In this document: one piece after another, positions 25,854 through 34,427 of the stretch
How the letters are laid out: every line of letters begins with the position of its first letter
How positions within the stretch are numbered: position 1 is the stretch's first letter
Assembly (NCBI GenBank): GCA_004173475.1
Contig: SEBU01000002.1
Coordinates: forward strand, 1-64,000
Reading direction: 5' to 3'
DNA length: 64,000 nucleotides
Source of the DNA: Gammaproteobacteria bacterium
GTDB lineage: Bacteria; Pseudomonadota; Gammaproteobacteria; Pseudomonadales; Cellvibrionaceae
The notes under the pieces: generated by a model
Told to the model about the DNA's origin: nothing
Database searches by the model: none
The model's input: the letters and a program-made list of their open reading frames with translations, nothing else
Program-made: the position numbers and the translations under genes

Positions 25854-27277
25854 TGGTCGCATCACGTTTTAAACATATCGTCTGGTTTAGAAATGATTTG
25901 CGTATTTATGACAACCCAGCGTTATTTCGCGCCGCCGAGGAGCAGGAAGGTGTTTTAGCGGTTTATTTTATTTGCCATGAAATGTTGGAAAATCATGTCA
26001 CAGCATCTGTACGAATAGATTTTATTCGCCGCCACCTTTTGCAACTTAATAATGACCTTGCGGAATTGAATATTCCTTTAGTGGTTATTTCTACTGATAA
26101 AACTAAAGAAATAATTCCACAGTTAAAAAAACTAATAGATAAGTATCAGGTTGAGGGATTATTCTTAAACGCTGAATATCCTATCGACGAATTTAACCGC
26201 GACAAACAGGTTGCCGATGAGTTGCGCAAGCAAGAGATTGTGGTAAAGCGATCTCATGATCGAGTTATTATTCCGCCGGGGATGATCAGGAATGGCAAAG
26301 GTGAACCCTATAAAGTATTCACGGCGTTTAAAAAAAATTGGCTTCAACAGGCGAGAGCGCTAGCACTTGAGCCCTTGAAAAAGCCGAAAACGCAACCTCC
26401 GCATGGCGCTACTGTAATAACAGATGCAGAAATTAATAAACAATTCAAAACACTTGAGCAACGCGATTTATCCAAGCTGTGGCCTGCTGGTGAGAAAGAA
26501 GCGGCCAAACGGCTTAAAGCATTTATAAAAAATCATATTCATGATTACGACACAGGGCGAGACTTTCCAGACCTTGACGGTACATCTCAACTATCCCCTT
26601 ATTTAGCAATAGGCAGCATCTCACCGCGGCAATGTATAGCGGCAGCTTTGCATGCAAATCGTGGCGAATTGGATTCAGGCAATGCGGGCGTTACGACATG
26701 GATTGGTGAATTAATTTGGCGCGACTTCTATCAACATGTAGTGGTGGATTTTCCTGACGTTTGTAAATATAAAGCCATGCAAAAACACACCGAAGCTTTT
26801 CCCTGGCGTTACGATAAATCCTTATTTAATGCCTGGTGCGATGGTGAGACGGGTATACCCATAGTTGATGCCGCCATGCTGCAGCTAAAGGATACGGGAT
26901 GGATGCATAACCGATTGCGAATGGTTGTCGCTATGTTTCTGACCAAAAATTTGCAAATCGACTGGCGCATGGGCGAGCGATATTTTATGACGCAACTGAT
27001 TGATGGTGATTTTGCCGCAAACAATGGTGGGTGGCAGTGGAGCGCTTCTACCGGAACCGACGCGGCACCTTATTTTCGAATTTTTAATCCTGTGAGCCAA
27101 TCCCAGCGCTTTGATGCCGATGGAGCTTTTATCCGTCGGTATTTACCCGCACTAGCCAAAGTGCCTGCGAAAGTTATTCATAGCCCTCCGCCCACACCCG
27201 GTTATTCATTACCCATTGTTGACTTGTCGCTAAGTCGAAAGGAAACTATCGCGCTTTTTGGTGCACTAAAGAGTTGA
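25853..27277 (+). CDS. phrB: Deoxyribodipyrimidine photolyase (class I CPD)
   Basis: This 474-residue flavoprotein splits UV-induced cyclobutane pyrimidine dimers with blue-light energy. The N-terminal antenna domain starts with IVWFRNDLRIYDNPAL. The C-terminal FAD domain includes GELIWRDFYQHV, GIPIVDAAMLQLKDTGWMHNRLRM, FAANNGGWQWSASTGTDAAPYFRIFNP and a Trp-rich electron path. The TAATG overlap with the MerR gene indicates translational coupling. It is the last gene of the operon. Confidence 0.95.
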   Translation: MVASRFKHIVWFRNDLRIYDNPALFRAAEEQEGVLAVYFICHEMLENHVTASVRIDFIRRHLLQLNNDLAELNIPLVVISTDKTKEIIPQLKKLIDKYQVEGLFLNAEYPIDEFNRDKQVADELRKQEIVVKRSHDRVIIPPGMIRNGKGEPYKVFTAFKKNWLQQARALALEPLKKPKTQPPHGATVITDAEINKQFKTLEQRDLSKLWPAGEKEAAKRLKAFIKNHIHDYDTGRDFPDLDGTSQLSPYLAIGSISPRQCIAAALHANRGELDSGNAGVTTWIGELIWRDFYQHVVVDFPDVCKYKAMQKHTEAFPWRYDKSLFNAWCDGETGIPIVDAAMLQLKDTGWMHNRLRMVVAMFLTKNLQIDWRMGERYFMTQLIDGDFAANNGGWQWSASTGTDAAPYFRIFNPVSQSQRFDADGAFIRRYLPALAKVPAKVIHSPPPTPGYSLPIVDLSLSRKETIALFGALKS

Positions 27278-27365
27278 AATGTGTAACGCAGCTGGTGTAA
27301 AAAAACGGCAAGCTTTTATACTGCGTCAGTTAAGTATCTATTGGAAAACTTGCTAGAGGGGATTT

Positions 27366-28094
27366 ATGAATAAATTCAAATTTCAATATTTATGCGGTGC
27401 CGTGGTGTTGTCAATCTTAGCCTCGGTTGTTATGGCTGATGATAGCTATTCGGTTTCTGGTTCGGCCTATAGTCTAAAAACCGGAAAAGTGGTTTACCGG
27501 GAGTTATTCACCGGCTTAGATGGTAATAACGAAGTGCATGTGAATTACGCTAAACCGGATGGCGTTATTTTTGCTCGGAAAAAGCTGAATTACAACACGG
27601 AAGTATTTCAACCTGGTCTGGAATTTAACGATGAGCGCGACAATGAACTGGTATCAGCTGCATTCGATGGCGGCCGTTTATTGCTCACCCATAAAATAAA
27701 AGGTGATTCGCAAACGAAAACTATTTATGAAACCTCAAAGCTAATTATTGATGCGGGCGTTGACGCATTTATTCAGCAACAATGGGCGAGAATTACATCA
27801 AGCAAAAAAGTCGAGTTCGATGTGGCTGACGCGCGTCATTTAGGTGTTGAAAAATTTGTGATCAAAGAAATTGATTCCAGTGCGTCTCCTTTGGCATATA
27901 AAGGTGCTGGCGAAAAATGGAAATATTTTAGAGTAGATACTGCAAATAAATTGTCATCCATATTTGTGGAGCCTATTTATTATGCGTATGAGCCGGACGG
28001 AAAATACCTGATGCGTTATCAAGGGCGTTCAAATATAGATGATGATTCAGGCGATTCGTGGGACGTTCGAATTGAATACGAATATTTTAACTAA
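27366..28094 (+). CDS. Secreted protein of unknown function
   Basis: This 242-residue protein has a signal peptide (hydrophobic about 9-23, cleavage after VVMA). The mature part is beta-rich, opening with DSYSVSGSAYSLKTGKVVYRELF and ending with RIEYEYFN. A central KLIIDAGVDAFIQQQW segment is helical. The YSLKTGKVVYRE opening resembles periplasmic proteins of marine gammaproteobacteria without assigned function. GAGGGG precedes the ATG. It stands alone between phrB and the convergent sulfurtransferase gene. Confidence 0.65.
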   Translation: MNKFKFQYLCGAVVLSILASVVMADDSYSVSGSAYSLKTGKVVYRELFTGLDGNNEVHVNYAKPDGVIFARKKLNYNTEVFQPGLEFNDERDNELVSAAFDGGRLLLTHKIKGDSQTKTIYETSKLIIDAGVDAFIQQQWARITSSKKVEFDVADARHLGVEKFVIKEIDSSASPLAYKGAGEKWKYFRVDTANKLSSIFVEPIYYAYEPDGKYLMRYQGRSNIDDDSGDSWDVRIEYEYFN

Positions 28095-28118
28095 CGCGTA
28101 GTTGTTAGTGCGTTGAAG

Positions 28119-28163
28119 GTGATTGTCGATAGGTATCCTTCAAAAAAACCAATCGACGATCAC
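28119..28163. terminator. Hairpin between convergent genes
   Basis: GTGATTGTCGAT and ATCGACGATCAC pair over 12 bp with one G-T. The loop is about 21 nt and includes an A7 run. It is placed between the ends of the secreted-protein and sulfurtransferase genes, so it probably acts as a terminator or RNA stabiliser. Confidence 0.45.
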
Positions 28164-28184
28164 GACCGTGATATGTAAAAACGT

Positions 28185-29051
28185 TTATGTAATCTCAGGG
28201 CGCGGTAAATAACTGCACCAGTCACTCCAGCTTCCCGGATAAAGTTTTGCATCAATTCCGCATAGATGCAGTGAAAAGATATTAACGCACGCAGTAACGC
28301 CTGAACCGCAATATACCGTTAGATTATTATTCGTGGAAATCTGCTTCCAGTGGTCTTTCTGCCACTCAATCGGCTTAACAAAACCTTTCTCATCGGTGAC
28401 GTCCTGCCAGAAAAAATTCAACGCATTTGGAATGTGGCCGGCAATAGGATCTATAGGCTCTTCGAGGCCTTGATAGCGGCGGGCCTCGCGTGAGTCGATT
28501 AAGGTTAATGCTTCATTCGCAAGAATATTTTCGCGGTCTACAGTTTGGTTTGGTTGAATAGCGATTTTAAAATTTCCTTGCTTTAACGCAGGTTCACGTC
28601 TGTCCTGCGCACCATTAATTGCCACCCAGGAATTAAATCCACCATCCAGAATTCGCACGTCGGCGTGCCCCAAATGTTTTAACAACCACCACGCACGTGC
28701 CGCATAAGCCATCCGCGAATCATCGTAAACCACCACAGTGGTATGCTGATTAATGCCGAAGCTACGCAGTTTATTTTGCAGATGTTCAAAATCGGGTAGT
28801 GGATGGCGGCCGCCATGGATTTGTACTGCAGAAGAAAGGTCGCGCTCAAGATCAACATAGTAAGCGCCTGGAATATGACCCAGACGATATAGAGATTGGC
28901 CTTGAGTTTTATCCATCAAGTTAAAGCGGCAATCGAGCACAACAGTTGTTTTGCCTATCAGAGCGCGCAATTCAGTGGCGGTTATGAGGGACGGATGCAT
29001 AGGTAAGCTTAACAATTGGTTGATTAATGTGCCGATCTTGGCACTATTCAT
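28185..29051 (-). CDS. Two-domain rhodanese sulfurtransferase (SseA-like)
   Basis: This 288-residue cytoplasmic protein has two rhodanese domains. The inactive first has VVLDCRF, GHIPGAYYVDLERDLS and VVVYDDSRMAYAARAWW. The active second has the cysteine loop VYCGSGVTACVN, the CGSGVTA form seen in mercaptopyruvate sulfurtransferases such as SseA. It moves sulfane sulfur from 3-mercaptopyruvate or thiosulfate to acceptors. The start is not certain: a Met 18 codons further in is possible, and neither has a strong RBS. Confidence 0.85.
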   Translation of the reverse strand: MNSAKIGTLINQLLSLPMHPSLITATELRALIGKTTVVLDCRFNLMDKTQGQSLYRLGHIPGAYYVDLERDLSSAVQIHGGRHPLPDFEHLQNKLRSFGINQHTTVVVYDDSRMAYAARAWWLLKHLGHADVRILDGGFNSWVAINGAQDRREPALKQGNFKIAIQPNQTVDRENILANEALTLIDSREARRYQGLEEPIDPIAGHIPNALNFFWQDVTDEKGFVKPIEWQKDHWKQISTNNNLTVYCGSGVTACVNIFSLHLCGIDAKLYPGSWSDWCSYLPRPEIT

Positions 29052-29114
29052 AGCCGCTGTGAAGCGGAAATGAATAAGATTGGGTAGTTTTTACCAATTT
29101 AAGGAATTAGGCAA

Positions 29115-29399
29115 TTAGGTTTTAGCCCAGATTTCGGGCTCTTTACCCTCTAACTGATATGCAAAAGCAATAATGTAAGCGACCGCTAGATAAAGTGGCT
29201 CGGGGATTTCGTCGCCCAACTCAAGCTGTACTAGCAACTCAACCAATGCGCTGTTATCACACAAGGGCACACCATGTTCTTGAGCAATTGCCATAATATT
29301 TTCTGCAACCGCGCCTGTGCCTTTTGCCGTCACTGTGGGTGTACTTTTACCGTCATAAAACAGCGCGACGGCCTTCTGAATTTTATTATCTTTCGTCAT
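29115..29399 (-). CDS. FlhB C-terminal-domain-like protein (EscU/YscU/HrcU family)
   Basis: This 94-residue protein is homologous only to the cytoplasmic C-terminal domain of FlhB/YscU export-gate proteins: AVALFYDGKSTPTVTAKGTGAVAENIMAIAQEHGVPLCDNSALVELLVQLELGDEIPEPLYLAVAYIIAFAY, broken up here by no transmembrane part. The autocleavage NPTH motif of real FlhB is absent. It starts 2 bp after the FliK-like gene and forms a pair with it. Such stand-alone FlhB-like genes near ccmA occur in Pseudomonas-type genomes; whether they affect flagellar export is unclear. Confidence 0.85.
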   Translation of the reverse strand: MTKDNKIQKAVALFYDGKSTPTVTAKGTGAVAENIMAIAQEHGVPLCDNSALVELLVQLELGDEIPEPLYLAVAYIIAFAYQLEGKEPEIWAKT

Positions 29400-29401
29400 G
29401 A

Positions 29402-31315
29402 TCAGGTTGATACATCAATCAGTGAATAGCTTAACGCCATGGGTTTTTCCGGGGGTATGCCGCGCATGCATTGTAGATATTTTACTTTCATTCCTTCGCT
29501 CTCGAGTTGTTTGCGCAAGCCCTCGATTTGTTTATGAATTTGGGTAAATGTTTTTTCTTTTGCAGCCCACAGGGTTGCACTTACCTGTGTGTCAACTATG
29601 ACTAGTTGTGCACAGAATTCTCCGAGCGTTGGTAGATCAAATCGCAAAGTCACTGACCATTGCTTAATTTTATTCGCATTTTTTTCAGCCTGTGAATCTG
29701 ATTCATTTTTACCGTCTACCCATTCGCGATCGATACGCACGTGAAGTTGTTGCACCTCGTTGTGGTGTCTTACCGGAATTTCCAATTGCCAGGAGGCGTT
29801 AGGTGTCGAACTCTCCTTAGTATCCAGCTCGTGATTAATGGCATGTAGTTGTTGCAATTGAATTTTGACGAGGCTGTGAATACTATTTTGTTGTAGTAGC
29901 ACCAGTAATTGGTTTCGTAGTTCTTTATTGGATAATTCTTTAACCGGTTTTTGCATGAGCTGTTGTATAAAAACGCCAATGGCCTGACTTATATCCTGTT
30001 TACTGTTGTGTAAATGACTAAAGGCCGATGCTGAAGGGTTAAAAAAAGATCCACTAGTAATTTGTTGCAAAAGTTTTTGTGTTTGTTCATTGGTGGGTGG
30101 GCATGTTTCGCCAGATATATCTTGTGTAACGCGGTTTAGCAGAGTTAATAAAGAGCCTTTTACATCCAGGTTATAGGTCTTATGCAATTCACTATCTAAT
30201 TTAGACGCGTCTTTGGTCGACGTGCTTTGTACGACTTGATTTAACTTTTGCTCGAGAAAAACACCCGAATTTTTGAGGGCCTGGGCCAATGCTTTAGGTT
30301 GACCTAATGTCGCAGGGGAGCGTATTTTTTCAGCAACACTTTTTAATGCTTGTTCGAGACTGGGTGAAAATAACTGCGCTTTCAAACTTGGATTTAATTT
30401 TCCGAGTTGTGCAATAACGCCAAATAAAACATTCGGTACATCTTTGTGAGGAAGAAGATTACGCAAGTTTTCACTCACAAGTGTTTTCGCAGAAATGATC
30501 TCAGGTGAGTTTTTAACATTATCAAAAGCTGCAGAAAATTTTAGCGATATATCTTTAGGGTTGTATAAAGACGAGCTTGAAGGCGTTCTTGAGCTGGCGT
30601 CTTGAGTTGACGTAGTCGTTGAGGGACTATTTTTTTCCAAAATCAAGTTGTCGACTTTTGCTTGAAGTATTTTTACGTCAACGACCTGATTCGCTTTGGT
30701 GCTTAGTTCTGCAAGTGCGTTTTTTAAAAGCTCATTCAGCATTGCAATATTTTTAGCGTTGGGTACTGGAATACCTGAGGTTTGGGTTGAGGTTTGTTCC
30801 GCATCTGTCAGTAATTTTGATGCGAGAAGCGGGTTCTGAATGGGCGCCTGAATTTTTGCCGGGTTTCCAGTCGTGTCATTTCCATCAAGTTCCGGCATAT
30901 CGAGCAAAACCAATTTTTGCGGGCTTTGTAATTGCACGGGAATGTTTTGTCCCACAGCTAATGGGTGATCAGTGTAGGTAAGCTGCGGGCGATTGTTAAT
31001 CAACACATTCACCCATTTAAGCTCCGGCATTTTTATCAAATCTTGCTGCTGCATTAAACGTGATAGCTCTGCTTTGATAGCGGGAGAAATTTTGGTCGGG
31101 TCGGAAACTTGTTTGTTAATTTGCGTTAAGGCTGCAACGGTTTGTTTTAGGAGTATCTGTCGTTCCGGTTCAGTCACCGGTGTTGTTGAGGTCACAGTCG
31201 CCATCACTGTTTTTCCCAATACCAAATTCAACACGCGGCTCAAAGCAACGAGTTGTTCAGTATTTTTTTGTTCCAACGCCTTGATCAGGTTTTGGGGGAT
31301 ATTAGTAATGTCCAT
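29402..31315 (-). CDS. FliK-like flagellar hook-length control protein
   Basis: This 637-residue protein has a long Gln/Ser/Thr-rich, mostly helical N-terminal region. Its C-terminal domain (about 530-625; LRFDLPTLGEFCAQLVIVDTQVSATLWA) matches the FliK C-terminal export-switch domain. FliK normally measures hook length and switches FlhB specificity. The neighbouring FlhB-C-like gene fits such an interaction, but the rest of the flagellar cluster is not here, so this is probably a second, orphan FliK-like protein. It is divergent from ccmA. Confidence 0.75.
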   Translation of the reverse strand: MDITNIPQNLIKALEQKNTEQLVALSRVLNLVLGKTVMATVTSTTPVTEPERQILLKQTVAALTQINKQVSDPTKISPAIKAELSRLMQQQDLIKMPELKWVNVLINNRPQLTYTDHPLAVGQNIPVQLQSPQKLVLLDMPELDGNDTTGNPAKIQAPIQNPLLASKLLTDAEQTSTQTSGIPVPNAKNIAMLNELLKNALAELSTKANQVVDVKILQAKVDNLILEKNSPSTTTSTQDASSRTPSSSSLYNPKDISLKFSAAFDNVKNSPEIISAKTLVSENLRNLLPHKDVPNVLFGVIAQLGKLNPSLKAQLFSPSLEQALKSVAEKIRSPATLGQPKALAQALKNSGVFLEQKLNQVVQSTSTKDASKLDSELHKTYNLDVKGSLLTLLNRVTQDISGETCPPTNEQTQKLLQQITSGSFFNPSASAFSHLHNSKQDISQAIGVFIQQLMQKPVKELSNKELRNQLLVLLQQNSIHSLVKIQLQQLHAINHELDTKESSTPNASWQLEIPVRHHNEVQQLHVRIDREWVDGKNESDSQAEKNANKIKQWSVTLRFDLPTLGEFCAQLVIVDTQVSATLWAAKEKTFTQIHKQIEGLRKQLESEGMKVKYLQCMRGIPPEKPMALSYSLIDVST

Positions 31316-31580
31316 TGCTCAGCTTTTATCCGGTTTGAGTCTCAGTTCTGTTTCCTAATCGGTATGCAGTAATAACGCGTGAAAAAATGATATTGCTGCG
31401 GCTATAATCGCACCACAAATTTCCCCATAAAATAAAGTGCTCGGTATTTTTACATAAGCCTTTTTAGCCTAGACGCTTCACACACAATTTGCGTCGGCAT
31501 GGGTTGTTTGAGTATAGCGATCTCCAGGTCTAAAACCTGGATTCTTCATATAAAACCATAATATTCATTTGGAATTCTTT

Positions 31581-32243
31581 GTGACTGCTCCTGTGCTTTT
31601 TGAATTGCGTAATTTGGCGTGCGAGCGCGACGAACGTTTATTGTTCGTTCGGCTCAATGCGCGTTTTTACGCAGGGCAGGCAGTACAAATACTCGGCCCG
31701 AACGGTAGCGGCAAAACAACTTTGTTACGGATATTGGCTGGAGTAAATCGCGATTACCAGGGCGACATTTATTGGCAGGGCAAACCTGTAGTAGATATGG
31801 CATGGGAGTTCGCAAATGATCTGTTGTATCTTGGGCATTTGCCGGGCGTAAAAAAATCCCTGACACCTTTAGAAAATTTACGTTGGTACGCTGCGTTGCA
31901 GGGTAGTGTGGCGGATGCGCAACTACTTGACGCGCTGGTCCAGGTTAACCTTGCAGGTTATGAAGACACTCCATGCTACCAACTTTCCGCCGGTCAACTT
32001 CGACGTGTTGGTTTGGCGCGTCTATTTTTTAGCAAAGCGAGAATCTGGATTCTTGACGAGCCTTTCACGGCGCTTGATAAGTCAGGCATCGCACAACTTG
32101 AGAACCGGTTAATTGCCCACGCAGAGGCGGGCGGTTTAGTGCTGGTTACCTCCCACCAGGACATACGATTTCCACAATTGCAGACGTTAAATATGCAGGA
32201 TTTCGTTGAGTTTTCAACATTTGGGGAGACTGCCCATGGCTAA
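31581..32243 (+). CDS. ccmA: Heme exporter ATP-binding protein CcmA
   Basis: About 220 residues from the GTG at 31581 (GGAA 6 nt upstream; a TTG at 31569 is an alternative). It is an ABC ATPase with Walker A LGPNGSGKTTLLRILAG, signature QLSAGQLRRVGLARL and Walker B IWILDEPFTALD. With CcmB and CcmC it drives release of holo-CcmE in cytochrome c maturation (System I). It opens the ccm operon, and its end overlaps ccmB. Confidence 0.95.
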   Translation: MTAPVLFELRNLACERDERLLFVRLNARFYAGQAVQILGPNGSGKTTLLRILAGVNRDYQGDIYWQGKPVVDMAWEFANDLLYLGHLPGVKKSLTPLENLRWYAALQGSVADAQLLDALVQVNLAGYEDTPCYQLSAGQLRRVGLARLFFSKARIWILDEPFTALDKSGIAQLENRLIAHAEAGGLVLVTSHQDIRFPQLQTLNMQDFVEFSTFGETAHG

Positions 32244-32916
32244 ATCCCCCTCCTTGTTTACAGCCACCTTTCGTCGCGATTTGTTATTAGCGTTTCGCCA
32301 CAAAGGTGAAATGATTAATCCACTGGTGTTTTTCCTGATTGCTATCAGTATGATCCCGCTCGGGTTGGGGCCGGATAAAGAACTACTAATGCGAATCGCG
32401 CCGGGTATTTTATGGGTAATGGCGCTGCTGGCGACCTTGCTCTCGCTGGACAATCTATTTCGCAGTGACTTTGATGACGGCACTCTTGAGCAACTACTCA
32501 TATCCCCACATCCGCTTTATTTGAGTATGCTTGCCAAAGTGTTAGCTTATTGGATCGCAACGGGTTTGCCATTAATGCTTATGTCTCCGTTGTTGGGCGT
32601 GATGCTTTCACTTCCATCTGGAGCATTTATTGCTTTGTGCTCGTCGCTGCTTATAGGTACGGCTGCAATGAGTTTGATTGGTGCCGTGGGCGCCGCACTC
32701 ACAGTGGGGCTGCGCAAAGGCGGGCTTTTGATTTCGTTAATAGTTATGCCGCTTTACGTTCCGATCCTGATTTTCGGGGCTAGCGCCGTGGCTGAGGCAG
32801 CGCAGGGAAATCCGTTCACTATGCAACTTGCGGTACTGGGGGCGATCCTGATAATGGCCTTATTATTGGCACCGCTTGCCACTGCCGGTGCCTTACGCGT
32901 TAGCGTAAATGGTTAA
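32236..32916 (+). CDS. ccmB: Heme exporter membrane protein CcmB
   Basis: About 226 residues from the ATG at 32236 (GGGGAG 7 nt upstream), overlapping ccmA by 8 bp. There are six predicted membrane segments. The family pattern is clear in FRRDLLLAFRHKGEMINPLVFFLI, DDGTLEQLLISPHPL and GLRKGGLLISLIVMPLYVPILIFG. It is the membrane partner of CcmA in the complex that releases heme-loaded CcmE. Confidence 0.95.
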   Translation: MAKSPSLFTATFRRDLLLAFRHKGEMINPLVFFLIAISMIPLGLGPDKELLMRIAPGILWVMALLATLLSLDNLFRSDFDDGTLEQLLISPHPLYLSMLAKVLAYWIATGLPLMLMSPLLGVMLSLPSGAFIALCSSLLIGTAAMSLIGAVGAALTVGLRKGGLLISLIVMPLYVPILIFGASAVAEAAQGNPFTMQLAVLGAILIMALLLAPLATAGALRVSVNG

Positions 32917-32972
32917 TGCTGGGCTATAGCTGGGTTTTCTAAAAAACTAAGAATAACAAAAAGAGGTTATCT

Positions 32973-33737
32973 ATGAATTGGCAATGGTTTCATCGTTTGG
33001 GTTCTCCGCGCTGGTTTTACGAAAAAACCGACGCATGGGTCCCATGGCTAATCATTTTCGCGTGGGGTCTTTTATTGACAGGTACTATATGGGGGCTAGG
33101 TTTTGCTCCCATGGATGCAAAGCAAAAAGACAGCTATCGAATTCTTTACGTACACGCACCTGTCGCTTTTATTTCCATGGCTTGCTATTACCTCATGGCT
33201 ATTGCCGGTGCAATTGGTCTGATTTGGAAAATGAAATTACCCTACATGGTAATGAAATCCGCAGCGCCGATTGGGTTTGCCTTTACGGTAATTGTGCTTG
33301 CGACAGGTTCAATTTGGGGAAGACCAACCTGGGGAACCTGGTGGGAGTGGGATGGTCGTATGACGTCCTATTTGGTTTTATCTTTTTTATACCTCGGTGT
33401 CATAGCGCTACAAAATGCATTTCAGAGTCGTGATACCGCAGATAAAGCCAGCGCGATTCTAGCGCTCGTGGGCACTGTAAATATTCCGATCATTTATAAA
33501 TCGGTCGATTGGTGGTACACCTTGCATCAGCCGGCCACTTTAAAATTGGTTGGTAAATCAACTATCCACGTATCCATGTTGTATCCATTGTTTACGATGA
33601 TTGCAGGGTTCTACGTTTTTTTTACGCTGGTATTGATTTTGTTTACGCGCACAGAAATTCTACGCCGTGAAAGTAAAACCCAGTGGGTGAAAGATTTAGC
33701 GGCTGGAAACGCTCGCAAAGAAGAGGTTGCGCAATGA
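32973..33737 (+). CDS. ccmC: Heme-handling membrane protein CcmC
   Basis: This 254-residue polytopic protein has the tryptophan-rich WWD motif WGRPTWGTWWEWDGRMT (about 110-126), which presents heme at the periplasmic face. Conserved heme-ligand histidines lie in YVHAPVAFIS and in the last loop (WWYTLHQPATLKL). CcmC loads heme onto CcmE. AGAGG precedes the ATG, and the stop overlaps the ccmD start. Confidence 0.95.
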   Translation: MNWQWFHRLGSPRWFYEKTDAWVPWLIIFAWGLLLTGTIWGLGFAPMDAKQKDSYRILYVHAPVAFISMACYYLMAIAGAIGLIWKMKLPYMVMKSAAPIGFAFTVIVLATGSIWGRPTWGTWWEWDGRMTSYLVLSFLYLGVIALQNAFQSRDTADKASAILALVGTVNIPIIYKSVDWWYTLHQPATLKLVGKSTIHVSMLYPLFTMIAGFYVFFTLVLILFTRTEILRRESKTQWVKDLAAGNARKEEVAQ

Positions 33738-33928
33738 AATTTCAATTTGAGAGCCTGGATGCATTTCTTACGATGGGTGGACATGGGCCATTTGTTTGGG
33801 CCAGTTATGTATTGGTTTACATAATCATTATTTACTTAACGTTGAGCCCATTACTGGCTAAAAAAGCGTTTTTAAAACAGCAGAAAAAATTACTTCAGCT
33901 GCAAAAAGCATTACAAAGCAATTCTTAA
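33734..33928 (+). CDS. ccmD: CcmD, small heme exporter subunit
   Basis: This 64-residue protein starts at the ATG that overlaps the ccmC stop (ATGA). One membrane helix (HGPFVWASYVLVYIIIIYLTLSPLL) is followed by a basic, Lys/Gln-rich cytoplasmic tail, which is typical CcmD. It is needed for release of holo-CcmE from the CcmABC complex. Confidence 0.9.
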   Translation: MKFQFESLDAFLTMGGHGPFVWASYVLVYIIIIYLTLSPLLAKKAFLKQQKKLLQLQKALQSNS

Positions 33929-33956
33929 TAAATTCCAGCCTAATAGTTGACCATAT

Positions 33957-34427
33957 ATGCATCCAGTTCGAAAGCAACGCTTAATTTTTGTAATCGCGGG
34001 CGTAATAGCAACCAGTATTGCCATTGGCTTGGTTGTATATGCCATGCGCGAAAATATAAATCTTTTTTATCCGCCGAGTAAAATTGCCGCTGGTGACGTT
34101 CCGCATAATCGTATGATTCGTGGCGGAGGTTGTGTGAAGCCGGGTAGTGTGGTGCGCTCAAAAGAAAATTTGGATATTAATTTTATCCTTACCGATGGTG
34201 TAGCAGAAGTACCGGTAAAATTTTCTGGAATACTGCCGGATTTATTTGCTGAAGGTGAAGCCGCCGTAGTCAACGGAAAAATTGATGATAAAGGTATGTT
34301 TAATGCGGACCAAGTATTGGCAAAACATGATGAAAATTATACGCCACCGGAAGTTGCGAGTATGAAAGACGGTAACGATCACAAAAATGATCAGGTCATA
34401 TGTAAGGGGATGAATTATGGAGCCTGA
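33957..34427 (+). CDS. ccmE: Cytochrome c-type biogenesis heme chaperone CcmE
   Basis: This 156-residue protein has an N-terminal membrane anchor (about 9-28) and a periplasmic OB-fold. The heme-binding motif LAKHDENYTPPEV contains His124, which bonds covalently to heme, and the conserved Tyr128. It carries heme from CcmC to CcmF/CcmH. The stop overlaps the ccmF start by 11 bp. Confidence 0.95.
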   Translation: MHPVRKQRLIFVIAGVIATSIAIGLVVYAMRENINLFYPPSKIAAGDVPHNRMIRGGGCVKPGSVVRSKENLDINFILTDGVAEVPVKFSGILPDLFAEGEAAVVNGKIDDKGMFNADQVLAKHDENYTPPEVASMKDGNDHKNDQVICKGMNYGA

